Assembly (NCBI GenBank): GCA_017849455.1
Contig: JAFIGX010000002.1
Coordinates: forward strand, 1 to 56,515
Length of the DNA stretch: 56,515 nucleotides
DNA from: Pseudobacter sp.
GTDB taxonomy: Bacteria; Bacteroidota; Bacteroidia; Chitinophagales; Chitinophagaceae
Direction: 5' to 3'
In this document: positions 1-7,072 of the stretch, in pieces
How the letters are laid out: each line of letters begins with the position of its first letter
Position numbering within the stretch: the stretch's first letter is position 1
Notes under the pieces: model-generated
The model's input: the letters and a program-made list of their open reading frames with translations, nothing else
The model's database searches: none
Told to the model about the DNA's origin: nothing
Made by a program: the position numbers and the translations under genes

Positions 1-63
1 GATGCATGGGATGAGTGGGAAATGTCTCGAAATTTTTGGTCTTTCCCATTCATCCCATGCATC
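1..63. repeat. Intergenic inverted repeat built from 9-bp units (nonamer family, copy 1)
   Basis: Arms at 1-22 and 42-63 are complementary at 21 of 22 positions, the remaining pair being G-T, with a 19-nt loop. Each arm is made of degenerate 9-bp units of the type ATGCATGGG / ATGAGTGGG, and the right side continues with one more unit (acaaatccc). The left arm reaches the window edge, so the element may extend outside. It lies just behind the stop codon of the FKBP gene. It resembles the palindrome at 838-990 in unit length and in GGG-rich units. Confidence 0.75.
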
Positions 64-82
64 CCACAAATCCCAGTTCAGA

Positions 83-796
83 CTATTTCTTCACGATCTC
101 CAGCAACTCCACCTCAAACACCAGTGTAGAGCCCGGTTTGATATCAGGGCCTGCCTGGTTATCACCATAGGCCAGGCTGGAAGGAATGAACAATTTCCAT
201 TTGCTGCCAACAGGCATCAGTTGCAGGGCTTCGGTCCAGCCGGGGATCACACCCGTTACACCGAACACGATCGGTTCCCCTCTTTTGATCGAGCTGTCGA
301 ATTCGGATCCATCGAGCAGCGTGCCTACATAATGTACTTTCACCTGGTCTTCCCTGGTAGGCTTGGGGCCATTCCCTTCTTTGATCACCTGGTATTGGAG
401 CCCGCTCGGCAAAGTGATCACGCCCGGTTTCTTTTTATTCTCGGCCAGGAATGCTTCTCCGGCTTTTTTATTGCCTTCGGCCTTCACTGATTTGATCGCC
501 TGCATACGGGCCATGATGGTATTATTGGCCTGCGTTTCGTCGAGCAGGGGCTTGCCATTCTTCACATCGGCCAGGGCTTTCATCACTACCTGGTTATTGA
601 TATCGGTTATACCTTGCTGTTTGTAAAAATTGGCCAGGCTAAGACCGATGGCATAGCTGAAAGAATCGGTGGCATTTTTTAAAGCTACAGCCGGCACTGC
701 AGCCTTCGGTTTAGTGGCAACAGTTTTTTTCGCAGGTTGTGCTGTTGCTGCTATCGCGGAAATGCAGATGGCTGTAAACAGGATCGATTTTTTCAT
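83..796 (-). CDS. FKBP-type peptidyl-prolyl cis-trans isomerase, secreted
   Basis: A 237-residue Mip/FkpA-like protein that catalyses cis-trans isomerisation of X-Pro bonds, helping fold exported proteins in the periplasm. Residues 1-20 form a signal peptide ending in ATAQ. About 40-115 is the helical N-terminal dimerisation domain of the Mip type. About 125-237 is the FKBP domain, with VHYVGTLLDGSEFDSS, VIPGWTEALQLMPVG and the AYG loop, all hallmarks of active members. Full length for the family. It is a single gene transcribed toward the nonamer palindrome at the window edge. Confidence 0.93.
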   Translation of the reverse strand: MKKSILFTAICISAIAATAQPAKKTVATKPKAAVPAVALKNATDSFSYAIGLSLANFYKQQGITDINNQVVMKALADVKNGKPLLDETQANNTIMARMQAIKSVKAEGNKKAGEAFLAENKKKPGVITLPSGLQYQVIKEGNGPKPTREDQVKVHYVGTLLDGSEFDSSIKRGEPIVFGVTGVIPGWTEALQLMPVGSKWKLFIPSSLAYGDNQAGPDIKPGSTLVFEVELLEIVKK

Positions 797-837
797 TCAA
801 GATGTTGTTTTAAGGGGTCAAATTTAGGGAAATAGCT

Positions 838-990
838 TGTCTGAACCATGATTTATTGGATTTAATGGATTGGGAGGAAAATTCGCCGATTGAGTGCTAT
901 ACCGGAATTAATGATTTTATAAAATCAGCATCTTAAAAATGCAACGTTATCCTCCCAATCCATTAAATCCAATAAATCATGGTTCAGACA
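838..990. repeat. Perfect 41-bp inverted repeat built from 9-bp units (nonamer family, copy 2)
   Basis: Arms 838-878 and 950-990 are exact reverse complements over 41 bp, separated by a 71-bp AT-rich spacer. The arms read as degenerate 9-bp units (ATTTATTGG, ATTTAATGG, ATTGGGAGG). The right arm overlaps the stop codon and last residues of the thioredoxin-like gene, so its C-terminus is partly repeat-derived. The spacer contains a short inner palindrome (gattttataaaatc). The length is far beyond a normal terminator, and there is no T tract. Confidence 0.85.
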
Positions 991-1528
991 GCAATATGGC
1001 CAACAGGTCTTTCTCCCAGGATTGTCGGGGTGTTTCCACAATGCGGCCCAATTCCTTTGGCCCTTCATAGACCAGCAGGGTTGGTACGCGGATGATCGAC
1101 AGCCCTCTTTCTTCATGACCGGGGCTTTTCTTATAGGCGCTGTCGCGGTAATCCAGCGTCACCAGTTGTACCTGGGACGCGGTAATTCCGCAATGATCGA
1201 GCAGCTTATAGATCCGCGGCACTTCCCGGCGGCTGTCACCGCACCAGGTGCCCATAAAGAGGAGCAGGTGTTTATTTTTTAATAAGGGTTTCACCTGTTG
1301 GGCTGTTATGCTGTCTGTCGTATAATTATTATAGTTAGTATTGAACCATGTATCGAAAGGAGGTTGCTGCAAACGTTCCCTGGTGCTCTTACCTAATAAC
1401 AAAGTATTGCCTTTGGCATCGATGACCTCCTGGTTATATACAGGATTGGATGGAGAGGCAGTTTGTCTTTGACAAGCAGCCATTATGAGAAGCAGGACCA
1501 GTACCGGTCCGGCATGGATCGTTTTCAT
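977..1528 (-). CDS. Thioredoxin-like lipoprotein with CxxS active site
   Basis: A 183-residue thioredoxin-fold protein. I place the start at the ATG that gives a lipoprotein signal (lipobox IMAAC, Cys19); a longer reading to 1585 adds residues that do not look like a signal peptide. The active-site segment is TWCGDSRREVP (Cys96, Ser99), so the second cysteine of a CxxC is replaced by Ser. The RVPT cis-proline loop is present near residue 148. The WCGDS variant suggests monothiol or thiol-binding rather than classic disulfide chemistry (inference). It is probably periplasmic and membrane-anchored. The last residues fall inside the 41-bp inverted repeat. Confidence 0.8.
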   Translation of the reverse strand: MKTIHAGPVLVLLLIMAACQRQTASPSNPVYNQEVIDAKGNTLLLGKSTRERLQQPPFDTWFNTNYNNYTTDSITAQQVKPLLKNKHLLLFMGTWCGDSRREVPRIYKLLDHCGITASQVQLVTLDYRDSAYKKSPGHEERGLSIIRVPTLLVYEGPKELGRIVETPRQSWEKDLLAILLSEP

Positions 1529-1629
1529 GTTCAATGATTTTGTGTGATGGGAATAATGGGCATGTACACACATAGCTGCCGGCATTGCCGGTAACCAGTA
1601 TGCGAAGGAGTAATTCTATCAGTAAACCA

Positions 1630-1959
1630 TCACAGGCGGGGAGGCTGGAAGATATTACGGGTATGATCGCGGGGCAGCAAACAATGTACTACTGGTCTTT
1701 GTTGTATGGTGCCGGGAGCAGGGAGGAACCGGAACAGGGCAGGTTCAAAGAATGAATAAGGCTCTTCTGTTTTTTCCCGGAGGTTGAAGAAAGCGTTCCC
1801 ATGTTCTTTGGTATTGTCGGGGTGCTTCAGGATCTTTTCGCAATCGCAGGGAGCCACGCGGACGGCCGACTGTATGCGACATTGCCAATAGCTTACTATC
1901 TTGCCATATTGTAAAGCAAGGAACAGGAAGCAGCAAAATATCGCGATCAGTTTGCGCAT
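1630..1959 (-). CDS. Hypothetical small exported protein
   Basis: Predicted 109 residues, not assigned to a family. Residues 1-17 form a hydrophobic N-terminal segment (signal peptide or anchor), followed by a region with three cysteines (WQCRIQ, and CDC near residue 38) and then a Pro/Phe/Arg-rich tail. Small exported proteins of this shape are common in Bacteroidota. The gene is divergent from the thioesterase at 2012, with a short AT-rich promoter region between. Coding status rests on length, start context and the signal-like N-terminus. Confidence 0.55.
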   Translation of the reverse strand: MRKLIAIFCCFLFLALQYGKIVSYWQCRIQSAVRVAPCDCEKILKHPDNTKEHGNAFFNLREKTEEPYSFFEPALFRFLPAPGTIQQRPVVHCLLPRDHTRNIFQPPRL

Positions 1960-2011
1960 GGGAGAAGGAAATGCCCGATGAAAATAATCAAAACAATGCT
2001 AAATTGAAAAT

Positions 2012-2455
2012 ATGATGAATGAATACCTGAAACCTATAGAGGTCCGATGGGCCGACCTGGACCCGAATTTCCATCTCCGTCATTCCGTGTATTATGATTA
2101 TGGTGCATATATCAGGATCTGCTTCCTGGAAGCGCATGGGCTCGATGCTGCATTCATGCACCAGCACCATTTCGGGCCCATCCTGTTCCGCGAAGAATGT
2201 ATTTTCCGGAAAGAGATCAGACTGGGAGATATCGTATCGATAGACCTGCAGCTCCTGAAAGCCAAAGAAGATCAGTCGCGCTGGAGCATCCGCCATGAGA
2301 TCAAAAAGAACGGTAATACATTGGCGGCGGTGATCACGGTAGAAGGCGCATGGATCGATACCGCGCAGCGCAAGCTCACCACTCCTCCCGAAAAAGTTTG
2401 GCAAGTCTTTAACGAAATGCCCAGGGCCGAAGCATTCGAGTGGATAAATAAATAG
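2012..2455 (+). CDS. Acyl-CoA thioesterase, hotdog fold (4HBT/YbgC-FadM type)
   Basis: A 147-residue single-hotdog protein that hydrolyses acyl-CoA thioesters in the cytosol. The segment EVRWADLDPNFHLRHSVYYDYG carries the catalytic Asp of the YbgC/FadM-type motif (usually DxxxHxxN-like) at a conserved place near the N-terminus. The strand pattern GDIVSIDLQLLKAKEDQSRWSIRHEI fits the fold. Full length for the family. The asparagine usually following the His is not evident, so substrate preference is open. Monocistronic, divergent from the gene at 1630. Confidence 0.82.
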   Translation: MMNEYLKPIEVRWADLDPNFHLRHSVYYDYGAYIRICFLEAHGLDAAFMHQHHFGPILFREECIFRKEIRLGDIVSIDLQLLKAKEDQSRWSIRHEIKKNGNTLAAVITVEGAWIDTAQRKLTTPPEKVWQVFNEMPRAEAFEWINK

Positions 2456-2534
2456 GTGCTTAACAACTTTTTATGGAATAGCACGTTATTTTAGTCCGGA
2501 TTGACGTCCTATTGAAAAAATTAAAAATATCCAG

Positions 2535-3251
2535 ATGAAGCGAATTATTCTACCGCTGCTTTTATTGTGCTCTCTCGGCAGTTTTGCCCAGGGTGGATTA
2601 TTGAAAAAAGCCGGCGACCTGCTGAATAAAGCAAAAGGCGGCTCTCTCAGCAATGATGAGATCGTATCGGGTCTAAAAGAAGCCTTGTCGGTCGGCGCAC
2701 AGAACAGCTCCAATAAATTATCTGCTGTCGACGGTTTTTTTGCCAATGCAGCGATCAAGGTGCTCATGCCTCCTGAAGCAAAAAAAGTAGAATCGACCCT
2801 GCGCAGCATCGGCATGGGTGAACTCGTGGATAAAGCGATCCTGTCTATGAACCGTGCCGCAGAAGACGCTTCCAAATCTGCCGCTCCTATTTTTGTGGAC
2901 GCCATCAAGACCATGAGCTTCCAGGATGCCCTCGGTATCCTCAAAGGCACTGATACGGCCGCTACCAGCTACCTTAAGGGTAAAACATTGCCCGCCCTCA
3001 CCAGTGCATTCCGCCCTGTGATCGAAGGAGCATTACAAAAGACCGATGCTACCAAATACTGGAAAGATGTATTCGAGACCTACAATAAATTGCCTACCAC
3101 CTTCAAAAAAGTAAATACCGATCTGTCGGGCTATGTTACGGAAAGAGCGTTAGGGGGCTTATTCTACCAGGTTGCACAGGAAGAGCAGAGGATCAGGAAA
3201 GATCCTGCAGCGAGAGTGACCGAGACGTTGAGGAAGGTATTTGGGAGTTAG
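2535..3251 (+). CDS. DUF4197 domain-containing secreted protein
   Basis: A 238-residue protein. Residues 1-19 form a signal peptide (LGSFAQ), followed by a helical DUF4197 domain over nearly the whole length, recognised by the LSNDEIVSGLKEAL start and by SFQDALGILKGTDTAAT and YWKDVF segments. Function is not known; members are periplasmic or membrane-associated. Followed directly by an octamer-family palindrome whose left arm starts 14 bp after the stop codon. Confidence 0.9.
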   Translation: MKRIILPLLLLCSLGSFAQGGLLKKAGDLLNKAKGGSLSNDEIVSGLKEALSVGAQNSSNKLSAVDGFFANAAIKVLMPPEAKKVESTLRSIGMGELVDKAILSMNRAAEDASKSAAPIFVDAIKTMSFQDALGILKGTDTAATSYLKGKTLPALTSAFRPVIEGALQKTDATKYWKDVFETYNKLPTTFKKVNTDLSGYVTERALGGLFYQVAQEEQRIRKDPAARVTETLRKVFGS

Positions 3252-3264
3252 TTGTATAGTTTAC

Positions 3265-3359
3265 AAGTTGACAGGTTGATAAGTTGAAAGGTTGATAAGT
3301 GGTTCTCCCGGTTGTGGAGACCTCCTTGTCAACCTTTCAACTTATCAACCTGTCAACCT
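3265..3359. repeat. Octamer-family palindrome O1
   Basis: Left arm 3265-3299 and right arm 3325-3359 match at 33 of 35 positions. Each arm is four tandem degenerate 8-bp units of the form RGTTGAYA (aagttgac, aggttgat, aagttgaa, aggttgat). The 25-bp centre holds an inner stem (ggttctcc ... ggagacc) around cggttgt, followed by cctcctt, a core shared with copies at 26881, 48910 and 55148. Ends 6 bp before the promoter of the methyltransferase gene. Confidence 0.85.
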
Positions 3360-3365
3360 AATCCC

Positions 3366-3373
3366 TACATTTG
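3366..3373 (+). promoter_or_regulatory. -7 box TACATTTG of the RlmK-like gene, leaderless
   Basis: Exact match to the Bacteroidota -7 consensus TAnnTTTG, 5 nt before the ATG at 3379. Transcription would start at or beside the A of the start codon, so the mRNA is predicted leaderless. No clear -33 element is seen; that area is occupied by the right arm of palindrome O1. Confidence 0.6.
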
Positions 3374-3378
3374 CACCC

Positions 3379-4326
3379 ATGCTCCAGGACAAACACGAAA
3401 TGTTCCGCAACCGCCTCACCAAAGTATACCGCCATATCAGCAGGCAGGCGAAGCGGCAGGGGATTACCTGTTACCGGGTATACGACCACGACCTGCCCGA
3501 ATTCCCATTCTGCATTGAAGTGTATGAAAACAATATCTACCTCGCAGAATACAAACGCAGGCACCATCTCTCGGAAGAAGAGCATGAGCAATGGCTGGAA
3601 GATTGTATTGCCATCATCAGTGAGATACTCGAACTGCCCGCAGATAACGTTTACATCAAACAAAGGCAGCGCAAAGCAGGGCGATTGGGCCAGTATCAGC
3701 GCGTAGCCACCGAGCAGGAATTTTTCATCGTGCAGGAAGCGGGATTGAAATTCAAAGTGAACCTGTCCAATTACCTCGATACGGGCCTTTTCCTCGATCA
3801 TCGCATTACCCGCGGTCTCGTCCGCAACCAGTCGGCCGGTAAGAGAGTGCTCAACCTATTTTGTTATACAGGCTCCTTTTCCGTCTATGCAGCAGCGGGC
3901 GGTGCTGCTTCGATCGCCTCCGTGGACCTCTCCAAAACCTATCTTCAATGGGCGGAAGAGAATATGAAGCTCAACGATCTCTATGACCCGCGCAGGCATT
4001 TTTATGTTCATGCCGATGTTAAACAATATCTCGACACCCTTTCACCCAACTCATGCGACCTGGTGGTGATGGACCCACCCACCTTCAGCAACAGCAAACG
4101 CATGAAAGATTTTCTGGATATCCAGCAAGACCACGTAGAACTGCTCAACAAGACATTACGCGCCCTTTCTCCCGGCGGCGTGATCTGGTTCAGCACCAAT
4201 TACCGGCGCTTTGTGCTGGACCAGCAACAGATCAGGGCCAGCGAAATAAAGGATGTAACGAAGGCCACCACGCCATTCGACTTCCAGGGGAAATTATTCC
4301 GGTGGTGTTATACTATGACAAAATAA
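3379..4326 (+). CDS. RlmK/RlmI-like class I SAM-dependent rRNA methyltransferase
   Basis: Predicted 315 residues, equal to the RlmK (C-terminal) half of E. coli RlmKL. Probably a cytosolic 23S rRNA guanine methyltransferase (family knowledge; exact position inferred). Residues 1-150 form the EEHE-type N-terminal domain. The Rossmann methyltransferase follows with motif I VLNLFCYTGSFSVYAAAGGA, the acidic SAM contact ASVDLSKTYL, and the catalytic motif MDPPTFSNSKRM. I chose ATG 3379, not upstream 3292, because the upstream part is repeat DNA and a perfect -7 box sits 5 nt ahead. No RlmL half is adjacent. Confidence 0.85.
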   Translation: MLQDKHEMFRNRLTKVYRHISRQAKRQGITCYRVYDHDLPEFPFCIEVYENNIYLAEYKRRHHLSEEEHEQWLEDCIAIISEILELPADNVYIKQRQRKAGRLGQYQRVATEQEFFIVQEAGLKFKVNLSNYLDTGLFLDHRITRGLVRNQSAGKRVLNLFCYTGSFSVYAAAGGAASIASVDLSKTYLQWAEENMKLNDLYDPRRHFYVHADVKQYLDTLSPNSCDLVVMDPPTFSNSKRMKDFLDIQQDHVELLNKTLRALSPGGVIWFSTNYRRFVLDQQQIRASEIKDVTKATTPFDFQGKLFRWCYTMTK

Positions 4327-4393
4327 GCGGGATTTTCGACAGAATGAACTAACTTATGAGCGTAAAAATTCCATAACAATTACCTGTTGCGTC

Positions 4394-5110
4394 ATGAAAA
4401 AGTTTTTGATCATTTTTGTTGCCCTGCCTGCCGGATTGCAGGCCCAGGTTCCGTCGACCCCTCCCAATAACGGTATTATGAGCGTGCCTGCTGCCATCTT
4501 CTTTACCGATGTTGGTGGGAAGCAACAGGTGGCTGAATTCAATTATAGTGACGTGAAAGGGACGCCGTTCTACAAAGCCAACTGGGGAGAATGTACCATT
4601 ACGCTGGCCGGTAACCGCGTGTATGAGAAAGTGACGGCCCGGTTCAACCTGAACACGAATGTCGTCCACTATCTTTCTGCCAAACAGGAAGAGCTGGTGG
4701 CCCCTCCACTGCTTTTACGGGAGATCAAATTTTACGATACCACTGAATCCGGCATTACCCTCCATACCTTCTCCAATGGTTATCCTGCTGTTGACAACAA
4801 TACAGGCGAAACTTATTATGAAGTGTTGTCTAACGGTAAAGCGCAACTGCTGTTAATGGCCAAAAAGAAGTTGCTGGAACGGAAGGCAGGGATCGGGATG
4901 GCCGCGGCAGAGAAAGAATTCCTGAAAGTAGAGACCTATTATGTCTTTAAAGACGGCCAGATCAAGCCCCTCAAAAAGGATAAAGCATTTCTCACGGAGT
5001 GGCTGGGAGACAAACAACAGGCCATCAGCGATTATATTTCCACCAATAACCTGAAATGCAAATCTGTGGCCGACATTAAACAGGTGATCGATCACTACAA
5101 CACTTTATAA
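4394..5110 (+). CDS. Uncharacterised secreted protein
   Basis: A 238-residue protein with signal peptide 1-18 (LPAGLQAQ). I do not recognise the family. The mature part is mixed alpha/beta with a repeated theme of beta strands ending in YEVLSNGKAQLLL and ETYYVFKDGQIKPLKKDKAFL, and a C-terminal helical tail with KSVADIKQVIDHYN. This resembles Bacteroidota periplasmic proteins made of short beta repeats, but that is only an impression. The gene is monocistronic and overlaps the next, convergent gene by 16 bp, so no terminator fits between them. Confidence 0.75.
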   Translation: MKKFLIIFVALPAGLQAQVPSTPPNNGIMSVPAAIFFTDVGGKQQVAEFNYSDVKGTPFYKANWGECTITLAGNRVYEKVTARFNLNTNVVHYLSAKQEELVAPPLLLREIKFYDTTESGITLHTFSNGYPAVDNNTGETYYEVLSNGKAQLLLMAKKKLLERKAGIGMAAAEKEFLKVETYYVFKDGQIKPLKKDKAFLTEWLGDKQQAISDYISTNNLKCKSVADIKQVIDHYNTL

Positions 5111-5679
5111 GGGATCAGCATAGGCACCCGATGCCGGTATCGGGTATAGGCTTCTCCAAATTCCTGCTGAAGCTTTCGCTCTTCGAAGACGGCGCCCACC
5201 CAGGTATACAGGGTGATCATGATGCAGGTGATGAGATTATTCCAATACGGGAAGATCACCATTACCGACCAGGCCATCAGTAAAGTCCCGGAATACAAAG
5301 GATGACGCACATAGCGATGCAGTCCCCCTGTCTCGAGATGGGCCGGGACCTTTTTACCGGGATAAAAAATATCTATGCCACTCAGGTAGAAGAAATATTT
5401 ACGGATACAGACCCACATGATCCAGGTACCTCCCAATGCCAAGGCGCCCCCCGCCCAACGCAGGTACGAGGGCGTATGCCAGGCAGGCTGGAACGGCAAA
5501 GAGAAATGATACAGCAGCACCAGCGATAAACTGACCAATGCAAAAACAGAATAGCCGAACCTGTAATAGCGGAAATTCGCTCCGAGCATTTTTTCGAAAG
5601 ATCGTTTGCACCAGCCCGTGGCCAGGACACTATGTAATAGGCCAAAGATGAGCCAATAGAGGACCAGCCAGGTATACAT
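5095..5679 (-). CDS. Isoprenylcysteine carboxyl methyltransferase-family membrane protein
   Basis: A 194-residue integral membrane protein with about five hydrophobic segments. The C-terminal half has the ICMT/PEMT signature HRYVRHPLYSG, followed by EERKLQQEFGEAYTRYRHRVP, which forms the SAM-binding and catalytic part in this superfamily. Bacterial members methylate small lipophilic or lipid substrates; the substrate here cannot be told. The N-terminal FGLLHSVLA stretch is NnrU-like. Its 3' end overlaps the convergent gene at 4394. It lies 19 bp downstream of the sensor kinase on the same strand and may be co-transcribed. Confidence 0.85.
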   Translation of the reverse strand: MYTWLVLYWLIFGLLHSVLATGWCKRSFEKMLGANFRYYRFGYSVFALVSLSLVLLYHFSLPFQPAWHTPSYLRWAGGALALGGTWIMWVCIRKYFFYLSGIDIFYPGKKVPAHLETGGLHRYVRHPLYSGTLLMAWSVMVIFPYWNNLITCIMITLYTWVGAVFEERKLQQEFGEAYTRYRHRVPMLIPYKVL

Positions 5680-5698
5680 AGATATGCGTTAATGGTAA

Positions 5699-6985
5699 TT
5701 ATATCTTGAACCCGATGAGCAGCGTACAACCTTTGCCCGGGGCCGAATATATCTCCATACGTCCATTCACCACTTCCAGCCGGCTGCGGATATTGAGCAG
5801 TCCCATCCCCGGCCTGTTCTTTTCGGTATCGAACCCCGTGCCGTTATCGGATACGGAACATTCCACCAATCTGTCTTTGCACTTTAGTTCGACCAGCACC
5901 TGGCTGGCGCCGGAATGCCTGAGCACATTGTTGAGCTGTTCCTGGATAATACGATAGATCATTACCTGCCGGTTGGCCGGTAATATCGATTCGGTAAAAT
6001 TTTCACAGGTGATGCTGATGTCGATCGTCTTCGCCTGCCGGATATCGGCCACTAATTGGTGCAGGCAATGGACCAGTCCTTGTTCCTGGAGGGCGGGGGG
6101 CAGGAGGGAGCGCGATAAATGCCTGATCTCTTCTATCGTTTGGGCAATATAATCCGAACATTTCATCAGCAATTCCTGTCGCATTTCCTGGTTCACCTGC
6201 GCATGCTGGATATATAATTTCACTACACCCAGTAACTGGTTGATATTGTCGTGCAATTCTTCGCCCAGTTTTTTCCGTTCCGCTTCTTCTGCCTGCAGTA
6301 TGCTTTGCGCCAGTTCATTCTTATGCTTTTCCCTTTCTTCCGTGAGCTTTTGCTGAAGTTGCCGCTGACCGGTCACATCCTGCATGGCGCCGATGAGCCG
6401 GTATGCCTGTCCCTGTCCGTTGCGCAGAATAAAGCTCCTGTCGAAGATAGTTTTGTAGGTATTGTCCTTGCAGCGGAACCGGTATTCATCCTGCCATACA
6501 TTGCCGCCTGTCCTGATAGTGCTGTCCATAAGGCGGATCACCCGATCTTTATCTTCCGGATGCAGATTATTATGCCACCAGAGGTGGTTGTCGCGCAATT
6601 CCGATTCAGCATAACCGAATAATTCCTGCAATGTTCTGTTGGTATAACACTCGCGGGTGACCATGTTGAAATCCCAAACCGCATCATTGGTGGCCATCCC
6701 CAGCATTTTATATCGTTTCAGCGCCTCTTCCTGTTTTTTATTGGCTTCCTCGATATTCGAATAAAGTTTACGGCTTACCAGGTAGATCAGGACAGCAGCC
6801 AGCACCACAAAGAGGATACCTTTGGAATGCTGGAGTATATTGTACAGGTGCAGGTCGTTGTTGGTGAGAATAAGGGATAGGAGGTCCGAGCCTACGATCC
6901 AGACAATCCCGAATAACAGGAACACGGAAGCCAGTTTTATGGAGGAGGCCACGGGATTCTTCATAAAGGAACGAAATGGTATCAC
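5699..6985 (-). CDS. PAS-domain sensor histidine kinase, NarX/HisKA_3 class
   Basis: Predicted 428 residues. Two membrane helices at about 17-40 and 56-71 enclose a very short periplasmic loop, so sensing is probably intramembrane or via the PAS domain. PAS/PAC (PAS_3-like) spans about 92-210. A HisKA_3 dimerisation helix follows with LGEELHDNINQLLG (phospho-acceptor His245), then an HATPase_c domain with N-box NNVLRHSGA and G-box DNGTGFD ... GMGLLNIRSRL. Such kinases usually pair with a LuxR-type response regulator, but none is adjacent, so it is an orphan in this window. An internal Met at residue 8 is an alternative start. Confidence 0.9.
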   Translation of the reverse strand: MIPFRSFMKNPVASSIKLASVFLLFGIVWIVGSDLLSLILTNNDLHLYNILQHSKGILFVVLAAVLIYLVSRKLYSNIEEANKKQEEALKRYKMLGMATNDAVWDFNMVTRECYTNRTLQELFGYAESELRDNHLWWHNNLHPEDKDRVIRLMDSTIRTGGNVWQDEYRFRCKDNTYKTIFDRSFILRNGQGQAYRLIGAMQDVTGQRQLQQKLTEEREKHKNELAQSILQAEEAERKKLGEELHDNINQLLGVVKLYIQHAQVNQEMRQELLMKCSDYIAQTIEEIRHLSRSLLPPALQEQGLVHCLHQLVADIRQAKTIDISITCENFTESILPANRQVMIYRIIQEQLNNVLRHSGASQVLVELKCKDRLVECSVSDNGTGFDTEKNRPGMGLLNIRSRLEVVNGRMEIYSAPGKGCTLLIGFKI

Positions 6986-7060
6986 AATATTGCATAAAAA
7001 TTATGTTTTAATGACATCCTGTTCATCGATTTCACAAAAAAAAGATACCGTGCAAATAAA

Positions 7061-7068
7061 TATCTTTG
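7061..7068 (+). promoter_or_regulatory. -7 box TATCTTTG of the ABC-F gene, leaderless
   Basis: Exact TAnnTTTG box ending 4 nt before the ATG at 7073. With a transcription start 4-8 nt behind the box, the mRNA would begin at the start codon. No -33 TTG is clear. Confidence 0.6.
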
Positions 7069-7072
7069 CGCC

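Noticed and set aside
3265..3359. CRISPR array or tandem-repeat locus at the octamer tracts
   Set aside because: Units are 8 bp without unique spacers and are arranged as inverted arms; there are no cas genes in the window.
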